Below are positions 39,084-48,245 of a stretch of DNA of 64,000 nt, piece by piece; the first letter of the stretch is position 1; every line of letters begins with the position of its first letter. The notes under the pieces were generated by a model. That model saw only the letters and a program-made list of their open reading frames with translations, did no database searches and had not been told where the DNA came from. The stretch lies in NCBI GenBank assembly GCA_017645305.1, contig JAGCPD010000073.1, positions 1-64,000 of the forward strand, read 5' to 3'. The position numbers were made by a program, and so were the translations under genes. Origin of the DNA: Bacteroidaceae bacterium. GTDB taxonomy: Bacteria > Bacteroidota > Bacteroidia > Bacteroidales > Bacteroidaceae.

Positions 39084-40478
39084 ATGATGAGAAAGATGTT
39101 TAAAATGAAAATAACATTTTTCTTGTTTCTGCTATTGTCCGTTTGTACTGATGTAAAAGCCTATCAGCAATGCGATTCCGTAACATTATCCCTGATGGAA
39201 GGAACTTGGCACAAGTTCAGGGAGATACATCCTTTCTGTTTTCAAACGATTGGCCTAAAACACTATGGTGATACGTGCATTTTTGTCATGAGCGAGCCTG
39301 CAGAATGGGTATCAGTTGATACGCTTAGAAGTTTTTTTGCGGAATATGACGGTAGTCTTATAATTGGAAGAAAATCTTTTGGATACGATGGAGGGCTGTA
39401 TGATGCCATAGGATTTGTAAAACTGGATTCTGCCAAATTTGAAGGTTTTGAAAATAAACTGTATGAAATATTGTACCCCGATAAAATCAGAAACAAAAAA
39501 AACTGTTATACCGATTTGGACCACCCAACTTCCCATGTCTATTTTTTTGACTATGGTAAGTATGAGAATGTGATTCCGTTTGATTTGCAAAATACGTTAT
39601 TTACAACTAAAGATGGCGAACAGTCTTTAGAGAAGCTGATGCAGATAAAAAACTACCCCCCCTGCGAATTGTTCTATAGCAAGCAAGGATATGTCGTGTG
39701 GAGGATAAACGCACATATCCAAAATTCTCTTCTTGCTTTTTTGCTGCATTTTGCCAGTCAGTTTGCGCTTGATACAGACTTGATTATTAAATTGTTCTTC
39801 AAAGACGATGCAATATACATAGTGGGGCGAAAAAGAATGATTCCTTTTGCCGAATTGCCACCATTAAGAACCGAAACGATAAAATTACTTTTAACATTGA
39901 AGGATGATGAATTGTCTTTGTGTTTTAATCCAGACTCTGCAACCATTGTCAGTATCAAGGACAGTGTTGTTGCGGATAGTGTATGGGCGACCCCAGTCTG
40001 CATGAGTAAAAGATTGCAAAATACGGAATTGGGTAATCTCATGATACTCTCGACTATTTTGTTAAATTCGTGGAGCAATAGATCTAAGGTAAAAGATCTT
40101 TTTGTTAACTACCCTCCTCTGCCCGATTATTTATCTAAATACTGGGTGATGTATTACTTAAGTTGTTTGCCGAAATATTTGCGGAATATAGATGAAAGAT
40201 TATTATTGGATGGTTTTATAAAAGGGGTTCCAGACTATCATAAAAAACAAAATAGTGCTTTATTTGATGTGAGCATGAAATCTTATCGTGCAGGCATATG
40301 TAATACTGATTTAACACGACTGGCGCAGTATATGCTTCTTTTTCGGGCTTTTCGTCCATTAATGTTATTAAGATTTCAGTTCTTACTGATGAGGCCGGAT
40401 TCTGATAATTCCAAACAATGGATCCAGACACCATCTTTTACGGTGTCAAACGTGCCGTGGAGTTGCGCGGATTATTAG
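39084..40478 (+). CDS. Secreted protein of unknown function (CHAT island)
   Basis: I do not recognise this family. The protein has about 464 residues, with a signal peptide built from M-K-I-T-F-F-L-F-L-L-L and a cleavage site after V-K-A. The rest is mixed alpha/beta sequence with many aromatic residues and no visible catalytic motif. The C-terminal part has two hydrophobic segments (near W-V-M-Y-Y-L-S and M-L-L-F-R-A-F-R-P-L). Base composition is much more AT-rich than the flanks, suggesting acquisition. The start is placed after the promoter at 39020; the ATG at 39048 is a possible alternative. It is the first gene of the island, followed by another secreted protein and the CHAT gene. Confidence 0.6.
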   Translation: MMRKMFKMKITFFLFLLLSVCTDVKAYQQCDSVTLSLMEGTWHKFREIHPFCFQTIGLKHYGDTCIFVMSEPAEWVSVDTLRSFFAEYDGSLIIGRKSFGYDGGLYDAIGFVKLDSAKFEGFENKLYEILYPDKIRNKKNCYTDLDHPTSHVYFFDYGKYENVIPFDLQNTLFTTKDGEQSLEKLMQIKNYPPCELFYSKQGYVVWRINAHIQNSLLAFLLHFASQFALDTDLIIKLFFKDDAIYIVGRKRMIPFAELPPLRTETIKLLLTLKDDELSLCFNPDSATIVSIKDSVVADSVWATPVCMSKRLQNTELGNLMILSTILLNSWSNRSKVKDLFVNYPPLPDYLSKYWVMYYLSCLPKYLRNIDERLLLDGFIKGVPDYHKKQNSALFDVSMKSYRAGICNTDLTRLAQYMLLFRAFRPLMLLRFQFLLMRPDSDNSKQWIQTPSFTVSNVPWSCADY

Positions 40479-40524
40479 CAATGTGATGTTTATACACAAT
40501 ACAAAAAGTTAAACTGAAGTGACT

Positions 40525-41046
40525 ATGAAAAGATTTGTTTTATTCATGCTACAGACAACATTTATAAGTTGTATGGTTTGTGCGCAATTTCCGTCACCAT
40601 ACACAGTAGGCAGGGTTTTGGGGGAATCAGTTTCAAAGTCTGTTTCGAGGTCTGTTATAAGGTCTGTTCCGGGTGCTGTTATAAGGTCTTGGAATCCTGA
40701 GATTGGGTTACCGTTCACAGGACTAGGACTGGGATTTTACCGTAAACCATATATACCCCAATATCCCAAACACAATATCCCGAATTTCAATATTCCGGAT
40801 ATGAGGTTAGACCGGCAAATACCTTTTGTAGCCCCCACTTATACTCCTTCTGAAAGTAAAGGACAGGTTGAAGGCATACAATTAGAAGAGACTTCACCTA
40901 AGTGGAAGGAGAGCCTTAGAGAAAAAGTACGGGAAAAAATAAAAAAAATAAACCCCATAGAGACTAAGGGGAACTTATATATGATATATGGTCATATAAT
41001 AAATCTAAGCGACGATGAAGAATACTATATCAACTATGCCGCATAA
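40525..41046 (+). CDS. Small secreted basic protein of unknown function
   Basis: This protein of about 173 residues has a signal peptide ending M-V-C-A-Q. After it comes a Ser/Arg/Val-rich repeat (E-S-V-S-K-S-V-S-R-S-V-I-R-S-V), a Pro/Asn/Ile-rich middle part, and a charged helix with K-V-R-E-K-I-K-K. No family was recognised. Its stop codon overlaps the likely CHAT start by 11 bases, so the two are translationally coupled. That link suggests they work in the same system, though one is exported and the other is not. Confidence 0.6.
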   Translation: MKRFVLFMLQTTFISCMVCAQFPSPYTVGRVLGESVSKSVSRSVIRSVPGAVIRSWNPEIGLPFTGLGLGFYRKPYIPQYPKHNIPNFNIPDMRLDRQIPFVAPTYTPSESKGQVEGIQLEETSPKWKESLREKVREKIKKINPIETKGNLYMIYGHIINLSDDEEYYINYAA

Positions 41047-42964
41047 ACGAGTTCTTTTTTTAATTTCGCTACCAGGAACACCTGAATTTGAGAAAGAAAG
41101 AGAGGATGTTGAGGAGTGCTTAAATGAATTGCGTAGCCTTCAGGTTGATGTTCGCGAACGAATTACATACGAGGATTTGGCGAATATCTGCTGTTATGAT
41201 ATTGTCATTGTCGTTGCTCACTACAATAGTGAAGAGGATGCCCTTGTCTTATCTGACGGGGTTATGAAAATGTCCGATTTTGTCAGCAGTCTGCCGTTTG
41301 GTTTTAAAGGTGTCCTTGATTTCTCTTCCTGTTATTCAGCTACAGCATATCAGGCTATCAAGAATCGTTGCCCCCAATGCAGGATCCAGGCAGCACTTGT
41401 GGAAGTGAGACTTTTACAGCGAATCATAATGTACCCATCGTTGATAGGGTGTCTTAACGAGAATCCTGACATTGACTATCATGATGCATATAAAGAGGTG
41501 TCCGCTGCTTTTGATGAGTTCGTGGGAGATTATGAAAAGGGATTAGATGTGCCTGAGATGACTCGACTTGGACAGCAAGTGACATCAATTTATTCTCCAT
41601 CCGAAGTTAAGCTCAATACCCCTTTTCAAATAATGGTATTCTTTCATTATGACTCGGAGAGAGAGGTTGTTAAAGTGAAGGCTCAGAGATGGCAAACCAA
41701 TGCGTTAATACGTGATGATTTTGAGATACCCATTGAGATGAACGAGGGTGATAAAATTGCCATTACCTTGGGTTTTGATTCTCCTGATAATGTAAATATT
41801 GTCGAAAATGATGGTGAATACAGGAAATACATCACTTTAAAGAAAGAAATGGCCGTAGAAAAGTTCAAAGTAACTGTTTTGCCGATGTTCAAGGGAAATG
41901 GATTTTTGGCCAATATAGAAATGGCTAAAGATGATATTTGCTTTGTGAAATGTGCTTTTAACATTGACATTGCCGACCATGAAAATAATGCTCCAACAGA
42001 AGTCGTGGCAGAGATACCCCGTCATCAGGAAGAACCAGAGAATATAATTGCATACTATACAGATGTTTTTACGGGAAGATTGTTAGGCCACACCAATTAT
42101 AGGCAGTTTAACAGTATTCTGCAAAAAAAAGAAAACAAGAATTCGGCCGAACAGAAAATATTCTTTATAAGAAAATATGTTTATAACAATGATTTGTTCA
42201 TTCGGCAACTTAACTCATTTCTACAGGACAAAGAGGAAGAACTCTTGAAACTCTTACGTAAAGACGAAAAGAGTTCTGAGGTGACATTTGAATTAGTGCC
42301 TCTCCTGAAAAACTACATTTCAAGATTGCAAAAGAAACTGGCATCCCTTGAAGGTAAGTTCTTGTATGTCAAAAAGGCAAAAAGCGGGATTGTGTGTTTT
42401 GAGGAATCCCTACTCAAGTTTCTGCCTGTAGAATGGGAGTTTATTGACCTTCTTTCAGAGTTTAAGAACTTGGATTACCAGATAGACATGCTATCGGTAT
42501 TTTGGGAGTTGAGAAACGAAGTAAAGAGTGAATGCAAAAAGGGTATTATCAAAAAGGATAAAATAAAAGATTTGACTAATCAGTTTCTTGAACACCCTCA
42601 TTACGATTATGTGGATCAGGACTTGTACGGTCTTTTTAAAACCAGTGGCACCGGTTCGATTATACATCCTAAGAGCCAGGGGGCAACGATGCCCTTTTTG
42701 GCATTGGTTCTTGCAATGGTCGAACAAGAATATATCAGTACGGACAGGGGGAAAGAAGATTGGTTTATTAATATAGACAGATACATTGATTTTAGAAAAA
42801 ATACGGGTTCTTTACGAACGGCAAAGAACAGAATCAACAAACTGGTCAGCCTCTTGGATCGTAAAGATATTCGTGAAAAAATTAGGAAATATCAGAAAAC
42901 TGAAGCAGGGAAAATAAGTATTACTGCTTATTATCTGCAGAAAATAAAGGTCAGTGTTATATAA
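41036..42964 (+). CDS. CHAT-domain (caspase-like) protein
   Basis: This cytoplasmic protein of about 642 residues starts with a caspase/CHAT-like protease fold. A strand R-V-L-F-L-I-S opens the domain; the candidate catalytic His62 lies in V-V-A-H-Y-N and the candidate Cys99 in L-D-F-S-S-C-Y-S, the spacing and context expected of a CHAT dyad. A beta-sandwich-like middle region (about 190-310) and a long alpha-helical C-terminal region (about 330-642) follow, with no nuclease or transmembrane segment seen. CHAT proteins are often effectors in bacterial cell-death or immune modules, cutting a target after a sensor is triggered. The ATG at 41036 is preferred; one at 41015 would overlap the upstream gene by 32 bases. 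A terminator follows the stop. Confidence 0.7.
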   Translation: MPHKRVLFLISLPGTPEFEKEREDVEECLNELRSLQVDVRERITYEDLANICCYDIVIVVAHYNSEEDALVLSDGVMKMSDFVSSLPFGFKGVLDFSSCYSATAYQAIKNRCPQCRIQAALVEVRLLQRIIMYPSLIGCLNENPDIDYHDAYKEVSAAFDEFVGDYEKGLDVPEMTRLGQQVTSIYSPSEVKLNTPFQIMVFFHYDSEREVVKVKAQRWQTNALIRDDFEIPIEMNEGDKIAITLGFDSPDNVNIVENDGEYRKYITLKKEMAVEKFKVTVLPMFKGNGFLANIEMAKDDICFVKCAFNIDIADHENNAPTEVVAEIPRHQEEPENIIAYYTDVFTGRLLGHTNYRQFNSILQKKENKNSAEQKIFFIRKYVYNNDLFIRQLNSFLQDKEEELLKLLRKDEKSSEVTFELVPLLKNYISRLQKKLASLEGKFLYVKKAKSGIVCFEESLLKFLPVEWEFIDLLSEFKNLDYQIDMLSVFWELRNEVKSECKKGIIKKDKIKDLTNQFLEHPHYDYVDQDLYGLFKTSGTGSIIHPKSQGATMPFLALVLAMVEQEYISTDRGKEDWFINIDRYIDFRKNTGSLRTAKNRINKLVSLLDRKDIREKIRKYQKTEAGKISITAYYLQKIKVSVI

Positions 42965-43001
42965 ACGATTATTATAATTCTTTTACATACGTAACATACG
43001 A

Positions 43002-43040
43002 CCCATACGTTTTAAACGTTTGGGTTTTATTTTTCTCTTT
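43002..43040 (+). terminator. Rho-independent terminator after CHAT gene
   Basis: A hairpin pairs CCCATACGTTT with AAACGTTTGGG (43002-43024) and is followed at once by TTTTATTTTT. It ends the first transcript of the island 40 bases after the CHAT stop. Confidence 0.75.
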
Positions 43041-43046
43041 TTGTAG

Positions 43047-43054
43047 TTCCTTTG
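43047..43054 (+). promoter_or_regulatory. Near-consensus -7 box for second half of CHAT island
   Basis: TTCCTTTG differs from TAnnTTTG by one base. It lies directly after the terminator and 88 bases before the next secreted protein, so it is a sensible promoter for the second transcript. Confidence 0.4.
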
Positions 43055-43142
43055 CAAAAAGATTATTCAACCATTGGCATCAATAAACAATAATGAGGGG
43101 ATGCCTCTCCCCCATGTGAGAGGTTCTAAATTATATAAGGTT

Positions 43143-43586
43143 ATGAAAAGCATTGTTATTTTTTTATTGTATCTGGTGTTAACATGCACAACATCTTGCT
43201 TTGCACAGGTCGGTGCAGTTTGTAAAGTGTCAGAAGCTGTGAGTAGGGCTACAACCGCCATTGCTTATGAATCTTTGCTGGGTTATTATTCTCAGCAACA
43301 AATTGTAAATGACATTTTGTTGCAGGAACAGCAACGGATTATCAGTTTCCAAACGCCAGTCATTACACCAAGCCATTATGATTTCTCTCATGTTAAATAT
43401 GTTGAACCGGTCAGATTACATAGATTTAACTGTGATTTTCTTTTAGGTATGCCAAAGCAAGGGACGAAAGTGAAAAAATCTGTTGTATGCAACGAAAACA
43501 TCCAGGACAAGTCGAATTCTTGGAAGCCGGATACATCTAAGACGACCAACGGCAGCAACCTCTCCCTGACCAATCAAAAGAGATAA
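43143..43586 (+). CDS. Small secreted protein of unknown function
   Basis: This protein of about 147 residues has a signal peptide ending S-C-F-A-Q; the Cys before the cleavage site could also suggest a lipoprotein. The mature part starts with an Ala/Ser-rich helix (C-K-V-S-E-A-V-S-R-A) and a Gln-rich stretch (Q-Q-Q-I-V-N-D-I-L-L-Q-E-Q-Q), and ends in a Lys/Ser/Asn-rich tail. I recognise no family. The ATG at 43143 is used because the signal peptide begins there; the longer frame begins with a TTG. It lies 110 bases before the TPR gene. Confidence 0.55.
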   Translation: MKSIVIFLLYLVLTCTTSCFAQVGAVCKVSEAVSRATTAIAYESLLGYYSQQQIVNDILLQEQQRIISFQTPVITPSHYDFSHVKYVEPVRLHRFNCDFLLGMPKQGTKVKKSVVCNENIQDKSNSWKPDTSKTTNGSNLSLTNQKR

Positions 43587-43695
43587 CTATAAAAAATATA
43601 ACTGTTCCAATTTGTAAAAGATTATTCTGCATACGGGCTACAGAGCCTGCTGAAAAGATTGGCTTTCTCCACTACTGTGCTAATTGCAGGATAAT

Positions 43696-45981
43696 ATGGG
43701 GGTGGACATAAGACATGCTGCGAGTGGATTTCCGATATTATGTTTAATGACTTCTAAAGTTCAGGGAAACATGAGAACATATATTCAACAAACTTTCAAA
43801 TTACTAACTAAAGAACAACAGAAACTCATGTCTGTGTTGTCTGTTATTAGCACAGAAGGGATTTCTGTTGGCGTAGCATGCAATATAATGATGTCCGAAT
43901 GTCCACGTCGGTTCGTTTCGTGCATTAATCAATTCTGTGCATCCAGATGGTTGTTTTGTGACCAACAGAACATCTATTGTCACCAACAGATTGCTGCGTC
44001 CATTCAGGAGATTGCTCCCATAGAATTTGAAACAAATATAGAAATCCTGTCTATATTACAGAAACATATCTCTCTGCATCCTTTTGAAGATATGTTTATG
44101 GAAAAAGAATATTTTTTTGTTTCACGTTTGTTCTTGACATATCTTATGAGGAACTGGCATATTTACTCTATGCGGAAGAATAGTCGTTACACAGAATTTA
44201 TAAACTTGTTTGCAGAAGATGTCATTGCTTTTTCGAACCATGCAGAACTGGGTTTTGGTGATAAAAGGCAGCGTGTTTCCCGATTAGAGGACAGGGCTGA
44301 TTTTATGTTATTAGACTTTCTGGCGTACATTGACGGCCATTCTTACGTTGGCTCAGCAAATATTGGAATTGGTAAATTATTTAACAATATCTTCAGATAT
44401 GAAGAGGCCAAGGAGTGTTTTCGAAAGGCTGAAGCCATTCTTGGACAAACTTCGGAATTGTTATTGGCAAAAGCAATGATGTATCAGAATTTAGGTGTCC
44501 TGGGGAGCTCTTTTCTGCTGGCATATCGCGCCTATCTTCTGAACAACAAAAATGGCGACGATGAAAAAAACATTAGGGTGTGCTTATACTTGGCATTTCT
44601 TTGTGCATATAGTGATTCTACAAAAAGTTCTAAACTGTGGCTGAAAAAAATGCGTTCTCTGATGCATGGATGTACAATCCCGCCTAATCATGAGTTCAAT
44701 ATAGTACAGAAGGAAACTGAGGCGCTTACACGTATTAATGATAAGGCTTTGGCTTTTCAAATTCTTGATAGGGCGGAGCTTGAAATAATTCGGCTCTATG
44801 GCTTGAATGCGCCAGAAATGGCTACGGTTTCCTATATCCGCAGTTATATATATGGTAATTCGGGACAGTTAAGGAATAGTGCAGAAGAATACCGTAATTA
44901 TGTACATTATAACCATTTTAACTATGGATATAGCATAGGTGACACTATTGTATTATATTCTGCAATGATAAATGACAATGTCACAAGGGGGAACAACGTT
45001 ACCGCTAATATCTTTACAGCTACGATGGAAAATTTATGCATCGACAATTTTTATATCGCACCTGGAGTTAGAATTAGCCGAATATTTGCAAGTTGTTCCA
45101 TATACTACATTAACAGGAATTTTGAGCTGTGCGAAAAAAAAGTTAACGAAGCTCGTAAGATTCTCAAGGAAGAACTTATGATAAACGATATAACCCCAAA
45201 GGAGATAAAGTCAATATTTTATAAAGGGATAATACCAAAATCAGTGCTAATGGATAGTGAAATAAGATTAATCAACCTGTTAGATATTAATTTGTATATA
45301 GCTAAAGGACAAAATTCACAGGCAAAGAATATGCTACAGCTGTTGATTCAATCCGAAACCGATAACAGAGAACTGTTACACTTACAAATACATGTTGCAC
45401 GAATCCAAATCATAGAGGGCGAAAGGACTGAAGGTGTCAAATTGTGGTGGGAAATATTGGAAAAGGCAGACAAGCGTGACAAATTCGGTATCTGTAAGGA
45501 AATTGCAGAATGGGCCTTTCTTTATGATATGGCGTATGAGGCAAAAGAGTTTTTGGAGGTCGCCCTGTATTTTGATGTTATGGTATATGCAAAAACAAAC
45601 GAAATAGCAGAGACTTTACAATTTTATGCACGTGTTCTTGGTTATTATAATATAAAAGGCTCAGAAGAGCCGTGGGAACAATCGGCAATGTTGTTGCAGT
45701 CTTTGAATGATAAGGATGGTTTGGCACTTTTATACCTGTCGTGGGGTGCTGTTCAACAAGATTGTGAAGCGGAACGATTGATAAAAAAAGCGATAGCGTT
45801 GTGGCAACAGGAACATGATGCTTTCGATGAAACACTTTCAACCATGTACCATCATCTGGCTTGTACACAGGCTATGCTGGGCAAAAGTCAAGAGGCTTCA
45901 CATTCTGCGAAGGAGGCTATTAGACTTTATCCTACGGATTATCCATCATATTTATATGAGGAGATTGAAAATTACCTGTAA
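43696..45981 (+). CDS. TPR protein, apparently the C-terminal half of a STAND NTPase
   Basis: This protein of about 761 residues has no signal peptide. The first 70 residues look like the end of a STAND/NB-ARC ATPase: A-S-G-F-P-I-L-C-L recalls the G-L-P-L-A-L motif, followed by a winged-helix-like segment (L-T-K-E-Q-Q-K-L-M-S-V-L-S-V-I-S-T-E-G-I-S). The remainder is tetratricopeptide-type helix pairs, clearest near F-R-Y-E-E-A-K-E-C-F-R-K-A-E and at the C-terminus (S-Q-E-A-S-H-S-A-K-E-A-I-R-L-Y-P). The P-loop and Walker B that should precede are absent: a TAA lies just upstream at 43681-43683. It is therefore a 5'-truncated gene or a stand-alone sensor domain. The start is uncertain (TTG 43684, ATG 43696, 43747 or 43771). 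Next to a CHAT gene, a sensing role is a fair guess. Confidence 0.6.
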   Translation: MGVDIRHAASGFPILCLMTSKVQGNMRTYIQQTFKLLTKEQQKLMSVLSVISTEGISVGVACNIMMSECPRRFVSCINQFCASRWLFCDQQNIYCHQQIAASIQEIAPIEFETNIEILSILQKHISLHPFEDMFMEKEYFFVSRLFLTYLMRNWHIYSMRKNSRYTEFINLFAEDVIAFSNHAELGFGDKRQRVSRLEDRADFMLLDFLAYIDGHSYVGSANIGIGKLFNNIFRYEEAKECFRKAEAILGQTSELLLAKAMMYQNLGVLGSSFLLAYRAYLLNNKNGDDEKNIRVCLYLAFLCAYSDSTKSSKLWLKKMRSLMHGCTIPPNHEFNIVQKETEALTRINDKALAFQILDRAELEIIRLYGLNAPEMATVSYIRSYIYGNSGQLRNSAEEYRNYVHYNHFNYGYSIGDTIVLYSAMINDNVTRGNNVTANIFTATMENLCIDNFYIAPGVRISRIFASCSIYYINRNFELCEKKVNEARKILKEELMINDITPKEIKSIFYKGIIPKSVLMDSEIRLINLLDINLYIAKGQNSQAKNMLQLLIQSETDNRELLHLQIHVARIQIIEGERTEGVKLWWEILEKADKRDKFGICKEIAEWAFLYDMAYEAKEFLEVALYFDVMVYAKTNEIAETLQFYARVLGYYNIKGSEEPWEQSAMLLQSLNDKDGLALLYLSWGAVQQDCEAERLIKKAIALWQQEHDAFDETLSTMYHHLACTQAMLGKSQEASHSAKEAIRLYPTDYPSYLYEEIENYL

Positions 45982-46043
45982 ACATATAAAAGGTATGGAT
46001 TTGCCAATCCAAACGTTAAAAAACAAATTTACTGATAGAATGC

Positions 46044-46051
46044 TACCTTTG
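46044..46051 (+). promoter_or_regulatory. TAnnTTTG promoter for CAP-domain gene
   Basis: TACCTTTG, 64 bases before the start codon of the CAP-domain gene, matches the -7 consensus. Confidence 0.5.
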
Positions 46052-46115
46052 CATCATCAATAAGAAATATAACGTACAACAATAAATTGTTAAATTCTTG
46101 TAAAACGATACGATT

Positions 46116-46688
46116 ATGAAAAAGTTTTTCCTATTTTTGTCTGCTCTCGTATATACGGTAGCAGGTCATGCACAAATAATGGTGCAATCATGTGTGGTAG
46201 ATGCATACAACTACCTAAATGCCGTGCGTCAGAATCCTGCGGCCTATTCAGATAAAATTGGAGTAGATCTGAGTAATGTTGAACCACGACCTGCTCTTAG
46301 GTGGAATGAAGCTCTGATAAAGGCTGCTCAGGCTAAAGCGGAAGATATGGCAACTCGTGGTTATTTCGCCCATGTGGATCCTGATGGAAACGGCATGAAT
46401 ATCAAAATTCAGGCTGCTGGTTATGAACTGCTCAAAGAATGGTATGAGAACCCCGCCGAGAACAACTTTGAAAGTTTGGGCTGTGGCACTAATATAATAT
46501 CAGGAGAAAGTGTAGTAAACATGCTTATTATTGATAAAGGTACTCCTTCGCTCGGACATCGTAAACACTTGCTCGGCATTGTGCCTTTCTGGGCAAACTG
46601 CTACGATATTGGTATCGGACATGCCGAGAATCCCAATTCAAGGTTTGTCCATTACTGGTGCTTCCTGATAGCTAAACATGATTTTTAA
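46116..46688 (+). CDS. Secreted CAP/SCP-domain protein
   Basis: This 190-residue protein has a signal peptide ending G-H-A-Q and a single CAP (SCP/PR1-like) domain. Family hallmarks are visible: an N-terminal helix with L-N-A-V-R-Q-N-P, the R-W-N-E-A-L-I-K-A-A-Q-A-K-A segment, G-Y-F-A-H-V-D (His of the CAP cavity) near residue 88-94, and G-H-R-K-H-L-L-G near 148. CAP proteins bind small lipids or metals and some modify the cell surface; the role in this organism is unknown. It stands alone with its own promoter after the CHAT island. Confidence 0.85.
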   Translation: MKKFFLFLSALVYTVAGHAQIMVQSCVVDAYNYLNAVRQNPAAYSDKIGVDLSNVEPRPALRWNEALIKAAQAKAEDMATRGYFAHVDPDGNGMNIKIQAAGYELLKEWYENPAENNFESLGCGTNIISGESVVNMLIIDKGTPSLGHRKHLLGIVPFWANCYDIGIGHAENPNSRFVHYWCFLIAKHDF

Positions 46689-46809
46689 GCATGGCGTAAC
46701 TTGTTGGGATTTATATGTTTAGAAATCATTATGGCTATTACGTAATTGGACGCATTTGAATAAAACAAAGAAACAGTATAAATCAACCCGTATAAAAATT
46801 AAAGATATT

Positions 46810-48174
46810 ATGAAAAAGATAACTCTGTTGGGATTTGCACTTGTCCTTCATGTAATGACAGGTGTTGCACAGCCGCTGGCAAAGAAAGTTAGTTTGGAGC
46901 AAGTTTGTAATCGCTTTCTTTCATATGTGAAGATTGAATCGCAGTCGGTAGATGAGCCTAGTGCCACTTCTTTTCCCATGACTGACGGTCAGCGGGAGAT
47001 TGCCCGCCACATCTACGAAGAAGTAAAGAGTTTTGGTGGAAAGGGTGTTAAGGTAACTATGTCTGACGATTATTATTTGTACATTGACATACCATCTAAT
47101 GTTAATAAGCAGGTGCCTTCAATACTTTTTATGGCTCATATGGATGTTTCGCCTGAAGCTCCTGGTACAGGTATCAAACCTGTAGTTCATAGCAATTATA
47201 ATGGCAACGATATTGTCTTGTCAGGAGGAATAACTATTAGCCCTAATACACCCCAGGGGGCACATTTGAAAGACCTGGTGGGCAAGACTATAATTACGAG
47301 TGACGGTACAACGCTTCTTGGAGCAGATGATAAGACGGGATGCACGGTACTTATAACGATGGTGGAAGAAATCATAAAGAATCCCAAATTCAAGCATGGG
47401 CGAGTGATGGTATGTCTTAGCCAGAACGAAGATGTTGGCAAAGCCGCGCTGCGTTACGATCCATCTGTATTCGGCAGTAAACCTGATGTGGTAATTGATG
47501 TTGATGGAGATACGCCAGATAAATTTACCATCGCCAATTTCTCTGCACAAGGTCAAACTTATTATTTTAAAGGAAACAAAGCACACCCCAGCCGTGGAAA
47601 GGAAAACCGCTATGCCGATGCTTTAACTGCAGCAAGCTATTTTATAGGGCAGATACCTCCAGGCATTCATCCTAGCCAGAGCGAGGGCGAAGAAGGTTAT
47701 GTGCATAGCTATTATATGCAACATCCTGTCGATGCAAATGGGAAGGTAATAGATAGCGACTATGTCATTAAACTACGCCTTCGTTATTTTGATAAGAAAG
47801 AAGGCGAGTATCAGCGACAGTTACTTGCTAACAACTTGGCCAAAACGCAGGAAGCTTTTCCTTTCGTTGAAATAGAAAAGATTTCTGATGAACTGCAATA
47901 CGAGAATATTGCCTATTCTTTGCCAAGCTACGTACCCGATATAATCAAAGCTGCAGCACATAAGGCAGGTGTTGAGATGACCACACGTAGTGGACGCGGT
48001 GGAACGACATCGGCAATGATGGTAGCCCGTTTTCCTGACCTTATGCCTGGTGGTTGCGACTTTTACTCTGGGCAGCAAAGCGAACACTCATGCTACGAAT
48101 GGTGTTGTGTTGAGGAACTCATGCAACAGGTAACAATTGTAGAAAACATCATAACAGGTCTTCTGGAAAAATAG
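46810..48174 (+). CDS. pepT: Exported M20B peptidase T-like aminotripeptidase
   Basis: This protein of about 454 residues resembles peptidase T, a zinc aminopeptidase that removes the N-terminal residue of tripeptides. The metal and catalytic segments are present: F-M-A-H-M-D-V-S near residue 105, L-L-G-A-D-D-K-T-G near 170, and Q-N-E-D-V-G near 205, where the family usually has D-E-E. It carries an N-terminal hydrophobic segment ending G-V-A-Q, unusual for PepT, which is normally cytoplasmic, so a periplasmic enzyme is likely. The ATG at 46810 is preferred because the signal peptide begins there. Confidence 0.85.
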   Translation: MKKITLLGFALVLHVMTGVAQPLAKKVSLEQVCNRFLSYVKIESQSVDEPSATSFPMTDGQREIARHIYEEVKSFGGKGVKVTMSDDYYLYIDIPSNVNKQVPSILFMAHMDVSPEAPGTGIKPVVHSNYNGNDIVLSGGITISPNTPQGAHLKDLVGKTIITSDGTTLLGADDKTGCTVLITMVEEIIKNPKFKHGRVMVCLSQNEDVGKAALRYDPSVFGSKPDVVIDVDGDTPDKFTIANFSAQGQTYYFKGNKAHPSRGKENRYADALTAASYFIGQIPPGIHPSQSEGEEGYVHSYYMQHPVDANGKVIDSDYVIKLRLRYFDKKEGEYQRQLLANNLAKTQEAFPFVEIEKISDELQYENIAYSLPSYVPDIIKAAAHKAGVEMTTRSGRGGTTSAMMVARFPDLMPGGCDFYSGQQSEHSCYEWCCVEELMQQVTIVENIITGLLEK

Positions 48175-48245
48175 CTTACAGCGAACCTTTTCCATGTATC
48201 GCAACTTGGCCGCCTCTTGGACGAATATTGGTTAAAGTAACCCGT

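Noticed and set aside
40434..40490. Short protein-like frame (F-Y-G-V-K-R-A-V-E-L-R-G-L-L) overlapping the end of the first secreted protein of the CHAT island
   Set aside because: It looks natural but is only about 22 codons with a stop directly upstream; it could be a remnant, but there is too little to call.
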